Shown here: one piece after another, positions 10,420-22,289 of the stretch
How the letters are laid out: every line of letters begins with the position of its first letter
Numbering within the stretch: position 1 is the stretch's first letter
NCBI GenBank assembly: GCA_951394405.1
Contig: OX596346.1
Span: forward strand, 1,364,001 to 1,428,000
Length of the DNA stretch: 64,000 nt
From: Coprinellus micaceus
Lineage: Eukaryota > Basidiomycota > Agaricomycetes > Agaricales > Psathyrellaceae
Reading direction: 5' to 3'
Made by a program: the position numbers and the translations under genes
Notes under the pieces: model-generated
Told to the model about the DNA's origin: nothing
What the model saw: only the letters and a program-made list of their open reading frames with translations
Database searches by the model: none

Positions 10420-11949
10420 ATGACCTCACCACCGAGCGCTGAGTGCGCTGCTGCCCTGGTTGAGGTGGTTCGGGTCAACCGAGTCGTCGACGTGAGTAAC
10501 CCAGATACGTGTTATAGTTGTGATCCCGCTCTAACGAGAGGCCGCGATAGAGTCTATCGTGCGTTGCTTCAGCGATCTGAAAGGATATCGGAAGTTGACC
10601 GGCCGGGGTATTGCAGGAAGTCGTCTCGATAACCATTGTCGTAAGTCCATGTGCAACCCGAAAAGGCTCGTTCACCAGCTGAAGGGCTGATCTCTTCAGA
10701 TGTTTGACTACATCGAAACATTCCCTCGGGAAGTGAAATACATGTGGCGAGACAGACTCAGCCTCCCCAAAGCGCTATTCTTCTTCGTTAGGTATTACAT
10801 ATTTGCTCATAGTATGATGTGGATCGCGTGTGGGTGGACTTGCCCAAAGCTGCGGGGAAGTACTGAAGGTTGTTCTGCCCCTAGACCATCACGATACGAG
10901 TCTTTCAGGCTCACTGTGCAACTTCCCTTTCTCAAGAAACGCAAGTACGCCAGTGTCTCTACGCTTGGAGAAAAACGTCGACTAAGCCATCCTCAGTATC
11001 CTGCCATGTCGTTCTTATCGCGTGCGAAGGTAAGTAGTTCCTTCTTTATCGAAGGCACCATCCAGCTCACTCATTACGACCATACCCTTCCGCTCATGGA
11101 GCCGTCAGCTATGTCCGCGTCTACGCCTTCTCTGGTGGGAACAAGTACCTTATGGTCTTCTTAATGCTGCACTGGACGGTACGCGGAATAGTAACCCATT
11201 TTCAAAACTCGCTCTTGACAGCCTGAGCCGTACGGCAGGCCATAAACATTGTTACTGGCCTCTACCTCCATAAGTTCCTCCGCTCGGTCGTTTGTAAGCC
11301 GTCTGCTGCATGTTCGCTTGAATCGTAACTAAACTTCTTGCACACTTTCCATCTTAGTCTTAGATCTGCCGCGACAGGCTCGTCTTGGGTGCTTTCCCGC
11401 CCAAGCTGAAGGCCTTGATTTGGCGGTCAACATCGGGACCTTGATTGCAGGCGTCTCGAGTAAGTACGACCATCTACGAAGCTCGCTTCTCCCCTTCACT
11501 TTTTGCGAAAATCTCCAGCCACAACCATCATTATGATGATCATCGTTCTCCGGCGTCGCAGGTATCTGCCAGCTCGCAATAGCTTACTCAAGGTATTCTA
11601 CCAAGACGGCATATTTTACTTCATCGGACTAACAAGTATGTGGCACCTCAACCTGGTCCACCTTCGAATAACCCGAGTGACTTGTTGCATAGTTCTCTCA
11701 GTGATCAATATCATCGTCTTCCTCGTTGCTCCAGTGGGTCATGCCATTCACTTCGCCATAGCTAACGCTCATCCGCGTAATGTATTCTAGAACAACGGGA
11801 TGAAGCTCCTCACCATACAGTACGGCCCCACCTTTTTCCTTACAGGAAGGACTAACGCGGTGCTCTGTAGGCCACTGGTCCACTTTGGTGCTCTTGTCAC
11901 CACGCGAATGCTTCTACATTTGAATTTGCAGCCAAGCAGCATATTATGA
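10420..11949 (+). CDS. DUF6533 integral membrane protein A (C-terminus frameshifted)
   Basis: Seven-helix-like membrane protein of the Agaricomycete DUF6533 family, function unknown. Exons 10420-10491, 10553-10558, 10617-10640, 10700-10829, 10885-10944, 10997-11029, 11102-11178, 11239-11293, 11358-11459, 11519-11635, 11693-11733, 11791-11819 and 11871-11949 sum to 274 residues. Core motifs are ETFPREVKYMW, the RYY helix, CNFPF, YVRVYAFSGGN, FLDLP..ARLGCFP and YQDGIFYF. Nine internal exon lengths equal those of gene B at 12995; gene B's 70-nt exon is split 41+29 here by an extra intron. A 4-nt loss after LLHL shifts the frame, so it stops at 11949, about 36 residues short of the paralog, while the next frame keeps EFAAKQ and DKYAMDDLTV. 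The 6-nt exon (TCTATC) is inferred from the paralog. Confidence 0.8.
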
Positions 11950-12907
11950 TGGCCAGTGGTACCTTCGACAAGTACGCTATGGACGACCTTACGGTCAGTG
12001 CCATGAGGTTTGACCAGAAAAGTCATTCCACCCATCGTTAGGGGAAAGTAGAGCCCAGTAGAGCGTATACGGCCTTTAGGTGGGCTTGCGGAAGGACGGT
12101 GGGGCGTATCATTCTGCCTTGCTTTGATTTTTTAATTGCACCACCGTATTTATCACTAATATTATCAAAAGAGATAGCATGTAGGTTCCTACTTCAAATG
12201 CACTTGTTACAACCAGAACCAGAGGCAGACGACACTTGGGCTTTGAAATCGCGTTTTAAGCGCCCTGATTGGATGCTGCCACGCGGCGGTCGAAATTCTG
12301 ACCCCCGACCATCGAGCACTCCAAGTTTGCCGTGCCTCAGATCGCTTGGAATTGCTTGGAGGTGTGTCTCTTTGCTTCTCCCTTTTCACACTCTTCTTGG
12401 GCTGCTCTTCCGCTTACGGCGGTGATCTGTGACAACCATCGTCGTTCAGAGACGCTTCGCGCGAGGGTGAATCTGCAGTGGAGGGCGATTCGAAGCCACA
12501 GGCCAGCTAAGATGAGCTCTGAAAAGTAGCTCTGAAAACCCAGGGAGAGATGCTAATCCACCGCCCAGGCATCTGAGGCAAGCCCGTCGAGCCGAGCTTT
12601 CGCCCCAGGTTTGTGGTAACCGTGAGGGCTTTGACCTCTGTGGAGATAAACCGCTACTTCCGAGATCTCTAACATAATATATCTCCTGCTTCTCTTCCAG
12701 ATCGTTCCTTGCGCTACAACCCAAGCCCCCCATGCTTGCGAGGCCCTCGACTTCCTGAGGCACAGAAGGGCCATGATAATCTTCGATTATGGCAGATCCT
12801 TATCCTCCGCATTCGACGAGAGGCTTGCGAGAGGCTGAGAAGGCCTTCGAATGGTCAACGGAGTGGTAACTTGGTGCGGTCAAGGGCTGATTGGCTCTGT
12901 ATCTCTT
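11950..12907. other. Intergenic, decayed 3' part of gene A then no gene
   Basis: The first 100 bases continue the lost C-terminal frame of DUF6533 gene A (DKYAMDDLTV). The rest shows no gene. TTAAGCGCCC occurs at 12256. Confidence 0.45.
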
Positions 12908-12915
12908 TATATATA
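12908..12915 (+). promoter_or_regulatory. TATA box of DUF6533 gene B
   Basis: TATATATA lies 87 bp before the ATG at 12995. Confidence 0.55.
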
Positions 12916-12994
12916 GCCCCCACTTCAGAGCCGCAGCCTGGTATGACCCCACGCCAGCTCAAGCGCTCATCGCCAGTCAAACGGCTGAGGCAAT

Positions 12995-14580
12995 ATGTCC
13001 TTGACTCCCGAACGGGTCGCTGTCCTTATTGAAGCCATTGGAGTGAACAAGATCGTCGATGTGAGTGTACTTGTGCTCCCGGTAACCTTTTTCTCCTACT
13101 CACTTAGAACTAATAGTATGCAGTACGTCTCTCCCCGGAGTTGCAATCCCGATCTTCCGCTGATCCCTTCACTTTACTAGGCCGTGGCAACTATTACGGT
13201 GGTGGTAAGCAATTAGCGAGGTCCGTTTTCCTTGCGCTCACCGAGGGTACAATTCAGTGGGCCGACCATATGCATACACTCCCTTGGGAGGTTAAGCACA
13301 TGTGGACGAGGCGTATCACCTTCGCAAAGGTGCTCTACTTCCTAACCAGATACTACCTCCTCGTTCACAGCATGCTCTGGGTCACCTGTCAGTAATGGCG
13401 TTTCTGTTCCTCGTGTCGCGTTTGGGCTCGGTTTGACTCGACTTGGAAAATAGACCACGCAAACGAGAACCTGACTGGGAAGTTATGCGAATTCCCATTC
13501 GCTAGGAACTCAGGTGAGTATCGGGGGTAGGGTTTCAAGGTCACGCCCACACCGAGCCTAACCCCTCCCTAGTTTCCTCACAGGTGACGCTTGTGCTATG
13601 CGAAGGTAAGGTGTTCTCAACCCCGAGAAAGATGCGTCAGCTAACGGATGTTCCAGCCATTAGCTACATCCGGGTCTACGCGTTCTCGGGGAGGAATAGC
13701 TGGCTGCTCGCTTTCCTCTCTGTCGGCTTTGTGGTGAGTTTCCCCATACCCGACTTGGTGACCGCATCCGCAAATGGCTAACGAACGAACCCAGGCATTG
13801 AACGTCGTCACATTTTACTACCTCCAACGGTTCATCAGATCCGTCTCCTGTAAGAGGTTTCCACCCATTTCGATCGATATCTCGAACTCACCTCGATTGC
13901 ATGCAACCCCGGCAGTCCTCGACCTCCCCCCTGATGCGCGCCTCGGATGCTTCCCAGGCAAGGCGGACGGGCTCGCCCTGACAGTCATAGAAAGCACGCT
14001 TCTCTTGAGCTTGACAGGTAAGCCATGGACCCGCCCACTATTGTTGCGGCCACTTACCAACCACACCCTCAACCCCCTTTCGATCAGTCGCCACTGTGAT
14101 TATGATTGGCATTGCCGTCCGAAGGCGCAGGACGATGGGTGGAAAGAATCGGCTGCTGCAGATATTTTACCAAGATGGCATATTCTACTTCATTTCGATA
14201 TCAGGTGACGAAAGCTCTCCGCTCCATTTGACGGCCCTTGCCTGACTGGTTCTTTATAGTTCTTGCGGTCATGAACATCTTCATCTTCCTCCTCGCCCCT
14301 GGCAATGGCATACAACTACTCTTCGTGCAGTAAGTTAATTATCCCCAATACCGTTTCGAGAACGCACATTAAATGTTCTCTGGAAAGACCCCAGGTCCAC
14401 TTCAGCGCCCTCCTTGCCACCCGCATGCTGCTACACCTCCGCGAATGGTCCGCCAAGCAATCCGTCGTGATGATAACGACGGAGGCCACCCTCGGCGCCC
14501 CCAACCTACGTTTCCGTAAATCGAAGGCCATGGCGGAAGAGTACGCTCTGAGCGACTTCACTGTGTATACCCAGAAGTAG
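12995..14580 (+). CDS. DUF6533 integral membrane protein B
   Basis: Tandem paralog of the gene at 10420. Twelve exons: 12995-13060, 13117-13122, 13181-13204, 13258-13387, 13454-13513, 13573-13605, 13657-13733, 13795-13849, 13916-14017, 14088-14204, 14260-14329 and 14388-14580. They sum to 933 nt, 310 residues. The N-terminus reads KIVD, then YA from a 6-nt exon (TATGCA), then AVATITVV, then HTLPWEVKHMW, the DUF6533 hallmark. Later motifs are KLCEFPFARN, YIRVYAFSGRN, LDLPPDARLGCFPG and YQDGIFYFIS. The last acceptor (AAAG at 14384-14387) is weak but is fixed by alignment to gene A (Q-P-x-V-H-F). The C-terminus ends in a soluble tail of about 45 residues. Function unknown; the topology resembles receptor-like proteins but this is not shown. 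Confidence 0.87.
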
Positions 14581-14902
14581 AATTCAATGATCTCCCCTTC
14601 CTTCCCCTTGCCCCCGAAGCCGGAATCACTTCCTGAGAGAAGTTCTTGGAGTGTCCCCGTGATGACTTTCTCGGGCTGCAGCGAGTGGTCCCACGATCGG
14701 GAGGCGTGCCCTTCATACCCTTCACCTTGAGAAGAACCTGGAACGGTGAGTTTGAAGGTTCTTCGCAACCACCAAGCAAAACGTGGGCGTACACAAATAA
14801 GTTCTTGAGTTCTTGAGCAGCCATGTCAAGTTGCCGAAATTCAGCCTGCCTACGGTGGGTTGACCATCCCTCGACCGACGAAGAGCCGCCGGTTCTCTGC
14901 TT

Positions 14903-14910
14903 TATATATA
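14903..14910 (+). promoter_or_regulatory. TATA box of the cytochrome-domain gene
   Basis: TATATATA lies 108 bp before the ATG at 15011. Confidence 0.55.
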
Positions 14911-15010
14911 TTAGCCACAGATGTCACCAGGCTATTGTGAACCCAGGGGTGTGTGCTTCTCGATCTTCGTCCTCCCAACACACTGGAAGGTTGAGCGAGG
15001 GCTGCCTACG

Positions 15011-15862
15011 ATGGTGAAGTGGTATGTCGCCCTGGCCGCTGCAGTGGTTGGGTCTGCTATCGATGGTGCGTGGACCCTTCCCTGTGCTCAAGGAGTGGTT
15101 AGCTGAGGGTTAACCCTCCCCGTAGCCCAAGCCAACATTCCCACAGCGACGAAATGGTGCGATCCAGAGCTCTCTGTCACATTGAAGACAGAACTCTGCT
15201 GGACTCGCTACCACGATCTTGAGACCGACACGAGCTGGGGGTACATCTTCCCTGACTCCAGTGTCTCTTCAACCTCTTCATCGGGGAAGGATCGGCCTCC
15301 GGTAATGACAGAGTTCATCGGGATGATGAGCGCACCTGCGGAAGCGGGGTGGATTGGGAGTAGCCTTGGAGGTGGGGTGGGGAGGGCAAATGGGTCGAAT
15401 CCGCTGGTGATTGCGTGGTTGGATTGTGAAGAGAATCCGGTGATATCGCTTCGCCAGTCAGAGTGAGTTCTTGCCCGCCCTTTTCTCTCGACCGTGCCCT
15501 AAGCCCGGATGCTTGATGCATTATGCAGATCCTACGTGTTCCCGGGGTCGCTCCACCAATCTGGGGCAATTGTTACCATCCTATCGGAATCGGGCCTCAC
15601 AGCGTCAGGTCACCAACGCTTCATCTACCGCTGTCAGAACTGCACGTCTTGGAATGGAGGGAAAGGTAGCTTGGATTTGAACGGAACCACGATATTCGGG
15701 CACGCTTCGCATACAACCACCAAGCCCTCGATACCTTCGGACCCGAGTTCAGGGGTGGCAGAGCATAATCTTGCGGGGCAGCACCTGCTGAAGATCCCAG
15801 GGGCGAGAAGGGCGTCGTACTGGGACGTCCTGGATGCTTTGCGGGAATCGGATTCGCCGTAG
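15011..15862 (+). CDS. Secreted cellobiose dehydrogenase-type cytochrome (DOMON) domain protein
   Basis: Exons 15011-15065, 15126-15462 and 15529-15862 give 241 residues. A signal peptide (MVKWYVALAAAVVGSAIDA) precedes a single domain. Motifs EFIGMMSAPAEAGWIGSSLG, NPLVIAWLD and a late RCQNCTSWNGG resemble the haem b cytochrome domain of cellobiose dehydrogenase (CDH-cyt), which passes electrons to lytic polysaccharide mono-oxygenases. Candidate axial ligands are a Met in the GMMSAP loop and a late His (HASH or AEHN). There is no flavin dehydrogenase domain downstream, so this is a stand-alone cytochrome, a form known in fungi. It lies among secreted and membrane accessory genes. The family assignment rests on motif memory and is moderately sure. 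Confidence 0.72.
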
Positions 15863-17394
15863 AATAATTGCAAAGAATTTGAGCTTTTCCCTGTGCGTAT
15901 TCTTAGCCATAGGACATTGACAGTGAACTGTATCATAGTAAGGAGGAGTAGGCTATATGCGCCAATGTAACGTTGTACGCACCTCTGTTGACACCCGAGC
16001 TGCATTTGTGCGCCCTTTATTGCAGCAGCTCGAAGACGAATCGCCATTTCCACTGGGAGCATTGAATAGGGACCTCTCCCCAGAAAAGCTCGAGCCGGGG
16101 GGCTAACGCCCACTCTTTTCGACCTTAATGCACTACAGGTAGGACATGATGCCGATATATGGGCAATGCAAAAACGTACTGCCATGCAAGAGGTACCCTT
16201 TCCCTTCGATAACCAGCTCTTGTGGGATGTCCCTTTCGCCGCGTGTAGCCACGAGGAACGTTATTATCGCTTTCTGTGGAAACTTCAGAGCCACGTTCGG
16301 CCTAACAGACAATGCGCCTAACCGTTATCTCCTCCTTCACCCCACCAAATACACTCGTCCCCTCCTCTGGGTACTCGCTGTTCGCCGGTTCGTCAAGCGG
16401 GGCATTGGCCAGGTGACGAAATCTACCTACTGAGCAGCTTTGACGATGACCTGGACAACAGATGGCGAGGGATACGGGAAGGGGCCGTCAGGGGATGGAT
16501 ATGGCCAAAGGTTGCCGGGGGAGGGAGGAATGAATAGCAAAGCAGACTTGCCCAGAGCGAAGGTGAACGGCATCGTCAAGGTGAGGAATCGAGGGGCATG
16601 GATGGCACAGGCTGAGTTCTATTCTGCAAGTGTAGATACATGATTGACGTCTGGGGTCTTGTCAGCGAAGATCAGAAGCCCCCAGCACTTCCTTCTCCCA
16701 TTGACGCCTATCTCACTCACAATGACTCCCCTCCGCCACCGACAATCCGACCAACCCATCGAAATGAGCGAAAGCTAGGAAAAAATTGGCGCATATGCAC
16801 CGTCCCACGACAGACGAAGAGTAGTCTGAATCGAGTTACACCCAGGGCCTCCCAGGAGGAAAGCCCATATAAGATGCACCGCGAAGCGAGCTAAAGGACC
16901 TAACCGCCTCGCCGACCCCAGTGTCACCACCGAGTCCGACGAATCCAACGCGGCCAGCCCGGTCATTGCAACGACTTCCAAGACCACTGTCCCCACTTTC
17001 CCCAGCAAAGGGGAACGACCCTCTTGGCTGCAAAGCCCGTCTTTGGGTCCGATCTACGAGAGACCGCCATGAAGATAGAGTCGGATTTCTGATACGTTGC
17101 GAGGGCCTTTAGAGCCCTGGTCCAGCTAGAACCGATCGAGAATGACTAGAATACTCAGACCTTAACCCGCTCGCAATATTGAGAGGAGTCGCCTCCTCTC
17201 TGTACGGTGCGAGCCTCGCGGCTTTAGATCTGTCGTGGTTGGAGGAGGCAGAATGGCGCCCGCGAAGTTTTACTGACCACTGTATTTGCGTATGCTTGGC
17301 TGGGGCTTCCCCAACCCTAACCCTCTTCCAGCCCAAGTTTGGATTGGTAGCCCCTGACTTCTCACTGACGCGTTCGGCTTCTACCCTCACGGCC
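15863..17394. other. 1.5 kb without a recognisable gene
   Basis: Several short open frames occur on both strands, but none has family motifs, splice pairs or a signal peptide I can support. A TATATAGG-like stretch near 15951 has no convincing frame after it. Confidence 0.4.
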
Positions 17395-18255
17395 ATGGCG
17401 TCTTCAGTTCCTCCCCTTCTTCATACCCAGCCCGTCCCGAGAGGACGCCGCAACGAAGCCTGGACGTATCGTGCGCTGGACACCATCCCCAGCAGCATCG
17501 CTGACCGCAATCGCGTGTTCCATCCCAACCCCCCAGCAGCAACTCCGAACGAACTCTTCTCCGTCCAAGTAAACACTTGCTCGCTTCCTGGGTACCGATT
17601 CATACGCAAGAACGATAGGAAGCGTGCCCTTTTCTTTATAGATGGCGCGTGCCTGGACAACGGTGCTGGACCTGATGGTACTCGCGAACCTCGAGGAGGC
17701 GCAGCGGTTGTATTCGCCCCATTCGCCTGGTTCCAACCCATCAGGTCTGCTCTCCCACTCGACGGCGTCGCGCATACGAGCAACAGGGCTGAGCTTCGCG
17801 CGGCCATCATTGCTTTGAGCTTGAGAGTTTGGCATGGAGAGGGTTTTGACAACATCATCCTCGCTACGGACAGCGAGTACCTTGTTCTGGGGATCTCTGA
17901 ACGGATCCACAAGTGGAAGCAGAACCGGTGGAAGACTAGCTCTAGGGAGCCGGTAAAGAATAAAGAGCTGTGGGAGGCTTTACTGGAGAAGATACGCGAA
18001 CTTGAAAGTGAGGGATGCCATGTTCAATTTTGGCTGATCCCGCGAGCCTGGAACGAGGCGGATAAATATGCGAAGGAAGCCGCGGTAAGTGAGAGATGGA
18101 AGCACCGCTGGCTAAATGTCTGATTTAACCGATACATATTTCAGGCGAAGCCCGACAGCGAAAGATCGGATGGAGGAATTACCAACCCCGTCATGATCAT
18201 GGAACGTACCGACATGCCACAAGCCGTCGACGCTACCATTGCGAGCGACCCATGA
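17395..18255 (+). CDS. RNase H-like domain protein, paralog 1
   Basis: Exons 17395-18084 and 18145-18255 give 266 residues. The RNase H fold is shown by the acidic catalytic positions in order: FFIDGAC (Asp near residue 82), SNRAELRAA (Glu near 132), LATDSEYLV (Asp near 158) and WNEADKYAK (Asp near 222). This is the D-E-D-D set of RNase HI-type nucleases acting on RNA-DNA hybrids. The N-terminal 75 residues (with NELFSVQ and RFIRKNDRKRA) are family-specific and shared with the paralog at 30772. The single intron sits just after the EAA of the last helix in both paralogs. No reverse transcriptase or transposon frame adjoins, so it looks like a resident gene rather than a retroelement piece. 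The cellular role is unknown. Confidence 0.83.
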
Positions 18256-18449
18256 ACGTTGTATCGAATTGTAGACGAAGTGGAACCCAGAGAAGACCGG
18301 ATAAGTACTGTACACAAATCACTCTCACTGAATATACCCTACACTGGCGCACCTTCACCACTCCACGGAGCCATCTCCCCAGTCAAACGGCTACCTAAAA
18401 ACTATACCCCAACCCAGCCTTACTCTCCCTGGGATCGTCCCACCCACGC

Positions 18450-19386
18450 CTACAAATCCGAATTCGGATCCCGTGTGATTGAGAAGTGGATCTTAGAAAC
18501 GGGTGGGCGAGGGAGCGCAGGCTCCAGAGTATAGTACATCGAGATACACACCATCGCCCCCAGCGCTCCACCCCAGCTCGACTTGAGGCCATCGAACCCT
18601 TGCAGGTCAACGGAAAGCATGCGGAGGACAGAACCTCCGATCGGGCCGACGAGAGCGCCTGAGCATACCGTGGCAGGGCCTTTAACCGACCAGGGGTAGT
18701 CAGGTTCGCCATCGTAAGGCGCGTACTCGAAATTAGTCTTTAGCACACCGATTGTCTTCAGGACAGTCGCGACGCCGACGATAGCGAAGATGCCACCGAC
18801 TGAGGCGATGGCGGCGATCTTGTTGGAGTCGACGTAACCTGGTAGGTGGGTTTCTCGGAGGATGATGTTTCCGACGAACCTATCGACCCGTCGTTATTGC
18901 GTCATGGGGGAGATATCGTGATGGGTCGAAGACTCACATCCACGCCAGTCCTTGTAAGGCCTTCGGAAACGACACCAAAGCCAACATGAGACTGGTTTTG
19001 ACGCTACATAGATTGTTGAGGGTGAGAACTCGCATTTACTTGTCGAGAGGATTGTGGTCTTACATGAAGGAAACCACCTCGAAGCATTTGAACGTTGCGA
19101 AGCCAACAGCCTCAAGCGCGTGTTTCAAGGCAGACGCGTAGCAGCGGTCACTCGGCTGTTGAGGCCGGTCTTCAGCCGCTTCGACACCTTCCTCCACGTC
19201 GATGAGAGGGGAGTAGTCACTGTGGGTGTCTGCTCGCCGCCCCCAGTACTCTTTGACAAGGCCGACTGGCCTGTGGACGAGGAGCTCGGTAAGGAGTGGC
19301 AGGTCAACGTAGGGCTCGGTGTGCACTGTGATTGACGGCGGGGCAGAATCCTCAGTCGAATGCGAGAGTACTGTGTTGGGTGGCAT
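18450..19386 (-). CDS. Unnamed membrane protein family, copy 1 (C-terminally short)
   Basis: Exons 19386-19064, 19003-18938 and 18879-18450 give 272 residues. A soluble N-terminal half leads into a membrane region whose first helix is split by two phase-2 introns, the second inside TGG-AT/G (W-M). The family core follows: GNIILRETHLPGYVDSNK, GPATVCSGALVGPIGGS and VDLQGFD..K..WGGALGA. Other members continue with a further hydrophobic hairpin and PLWIAM.MGLEF, but here the frame changes to unrelated residues after GALGA and stops, so the C-terminal third is lost. The gene ends tail to tail with the RNase H gene. Function unknown. Confidence 0.7.
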
Positions 19387-20478
19387 CGTGGGCGCCGCGA
19401 TGGAAGTGGGGTGGGTTCAATTGGGGTTGTGTGTCTCCACCCAGCGGTTAATATACGGACAACCAAACCGGCTCGAATGCACAGCAACGGGAGAAGCGAG
19501 GCTAATTGAAATACCTGGGGCTCTTTTCTGTGCTATGCGGCGTAGAAGAATCGCGAACGAAGTTTATTTTGCACAGGATACCTGCCTCGCGTCAATAGAA
19601 TTTGCTTCGTCGGAGTACGTATTAGCTTGGCCCAAGGAAGGTCAAATAGGATTGAAAAACCGAGCTCCACACCACCTTAGTAAATTTCAAATAGATGTGA
19701 GCGCTTTGTGATAAAGTGAGCAAGCAGGTGTGGCCCGGGGTTGGTTTCGAGGGGGAGGAGAATAAGCGCCCGCTGGCACAACCGTGGGAAGGCGCCAGTG
19801 AGCCACCCTTCCTCCTTCCCACCATCAGTGCGACGTCCCCCGACTTCCAAACACTGTGTATCAGCCGGACGGGGATATGGACGGGAACTCTAGAATGTAC
19901 GCAGAGCGAAAAAGGTACTTGAGGCCCAGAGAAAATGTGCGCGATTTGGGAAACCATTGTGATTGCCAGTGGTTGAGCTTGCTTAGAGATAAAAAGAGGT
20001 TGCACCCTACTCTAGACGCCTCCATACTTTTTCAGCCTCAGCCTCTTACTCAGGGGAGAATCCAGGGGAGAATTTACAGTACGACGGCACCAGAGGGAGG
20101 GGGTATGGTGTTATATTGCGTTAGAGAACGTTTGTTCCCGTTGTGTCAAAGTCCCCTTCCACGACGCTTGGCACCAAACGTCTATGTCTCCTACATGGCG
20201 CTCACCTGTCCGGATCCTCTGCATTCAAGCGCGAAGAGGACAAGGGTTCTAAATCCAAGGATGGTAGGCCCGTACTTAACCGTCGCCCCAACCAGCCAGG
20301 CGCATATGACCTGCGGTTATCCCGCCCCATGTCGGTTCGAGAGTAATTTTGAGTTCAAGCTGAAGTTTGAGTTCGAGGAGCTCCGGCTAGTTATGGCAGA
20401 AATTTACATTCGCCTGAGGAAAACCTTGAACCTAAGTACATGGTAGTCCCGCATTACCGATCAAAAAACTAGTTTTGG
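19387..20478. other. Intergenic, no gene seen
   Basis: Between two members of the unnamed family. A plus-strand open frame at 19856-20446 lacks motifs, and its end is a simple alternation of TTTGAGTT-like words. Confidence 0.4.
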
Positions 20479-21644
20479 CTACACCTCTTCAAGGAGCTCT
20501 TCATCCCCGCGCAATGATCCAATACATATACACCAACTACACTCTACGTTAGGTATATCTTCCATATTCTCTGAGTTGAAATCTGGGAGTGTCTGGTTCG
20601 CCTTAATATAGACAAACTCTAACCCCATCTGCATCGCGATCCACAGCGGAGTGCATATGACACCCAAGACCACATATGCCACAGGCTTGAGGAGCAGTAA
20701 TGCCGGTATCAGGATAGCTGGACCCAGCGCCCCAGCGCGGGTGGCGTGTAATATATCGAATCCCTCTAGGTCGAATGAGTGTCGGCGGAGGATCGACACA
20801 CCTATCGGGCCAACGAGAGCGCCGGTGCAGACTGTGGCAGGGATATTAACCCACCATGCGTAATCCCATTCGTCTCCTCCCCTCCACTCCGTCTTTGGTA
20901 CGCAGGTGATCGTCAGGAACAATCCAACGCAGATGGGCGCGAATAAGCCGCCTACGAGGCCGACGATGGCGACGACCTTGTTGGAATCGATGTATCCTGG
21001 GAGGTGTGCTGCTCGGAGAACCGTATTCCCGACAAGCCTATGAGGGCCTGTTAAGCGCCCGCGCAGATCCGAGAAATTGGGAGCGTACATACATCCATAT
21101 CGCCCCTCCGCACGCGATTGAAGCAAGGGAGAGGGCAACTATGATTCTGTGTGGAAATGCATCGTAAGTAACTGCTACATCCCTTCTCGTTGGAAGAGGT
21201 GACTGACAGGAACATAATGACAAACACACAAGCGCCCCCCGCCATCCCAAACGCTTTCTCGGCACGGAAGAAGCACGAGAAACAGCAAGTGGGGAGGTAG
21301 CCACAGTAGCATCGCAGGGGGCTGGAGCACCCTTGCCACCTTCGCCACCTGGATCGACGCTTGTGACCGTTGGCCGAAGCGTTCTGTTCCTCGCCTGCTT
21401 GAGCGACGGCCGTCCCGAGTTCAAGATCCTCCTTCGGCTCGGGCTGCGTGGTAACCGTCGCTCCTTCTATGGCGAGCTCGGACTGGCGCGTCAATTTCTC
21501 GAGCTGTTTGTTGGGATTGAGGATCCACGGGAGGAGTTCCAGAATGGGGACGGGTCCATGGGTTGTGCTTGTAAGTGAAGCCCCATCATGATGCTCCTCA
21601 CGAGAGGTCAGGTCGTCGAGCCTGATGGAAGTCCCGGCTTGCAT
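20479..21644 (-). CDS. Unnamed membrane protein family, copy 2
   Basis: Exons 21644-21208, 21146-21093 and 21037-20479 give 349 residues. The N-terminal 100 residues are polar and end in an Arg/Trp cluster (KRRSRWRRW), followed by a Cys-rich hydrophobic stretch. The first helix is IIVALSLASIACGG, and the intron falls inside W-M as in the other copies. The core reads GNTVLRAAHLPGYIDSNK, IPATVCTGALVGPIGVS, RRHSFDLEGFDILHATRAG and PLWIAMQMGLEFVYIK. The C-terminus keeps a Trp/Cys pair but lacks the DPDPEIQEQ segment of copies 4 and 5. The second intron contains the reverse complement of TTAAGCGCCC (21051-21060). Function unknown. Confidence 0.8.
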
Positions 21645-22289
21645 GGTCCAAAGCAGTGGGGATAAAGCTGGGGGAGAAGTGGGCGTTTAGGACGAGAAGA
21701 ACGACTGAAACGGGCTTGAACCAGAATTTAAGAGCGCTCAGACGGCGCTTCCTGTTAGAGTGGTTGGCGGGCTAAATGTTGGCCGAATGATGCCACGCTC
21801 AGGGGCTCGGGACGAGACCGGAACGGGCGCCTATATGGCATTCCCTTCTTGGATAAGTGGCAGGAACTTGACAGTACCCGTATAAAGACAGCATGGGTAG
21901 CGAGGTAAACACGAAGGCGCTCTCCGTGGATTCCAGAGCGGAGCGCTACTCTCCCAGGGGGAAAAAAACTCTTATGCATAGCACTAGACACGATGGTGTG
22001 ATAGCATAGGGCAGTGCCTATCACAGACCTTCCGCCATGAGTTGAATGTAGCCATGTCCACGCTCCTCTATAGGTGGGGTTCCAAAGGTTGTTGATACTT
22101 AAAATAGGCGCCCATGATTACGATCTCTCATGGTACAATTCGCCCTCATTCTCGAGCTGTTTCTTGCCAATGGACCGGTAATCCACATCGTGCTGCCTCT
22201 GCCTAACACGGACTTGCAAAGGATTCCCTTTATAATGAGCTGTCAAAAGCGCATAGTACTCGAGGCTGTTCGGCCTAGCCACGATCGAG
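21645..22289. other. Intergenic, 3' flank of the P450
   Basis: No independent gene seen. In another frame at 22118-22280 the minus strand continues into residues that could be a drifted P450 C-terminus (GNPLQVRVRQ). Confidence 0.35.

Noticed and set aside
15634..16185. 183-codon minus-strand frame
   Set aside because: Half of it is antisense to the cytochrome-domain exon and the remainder is motif-free.
19856..20446. 196-codon plus-strand frame
   Set aside because: No family features. The end is simple TTTGAGTT-like repetition.
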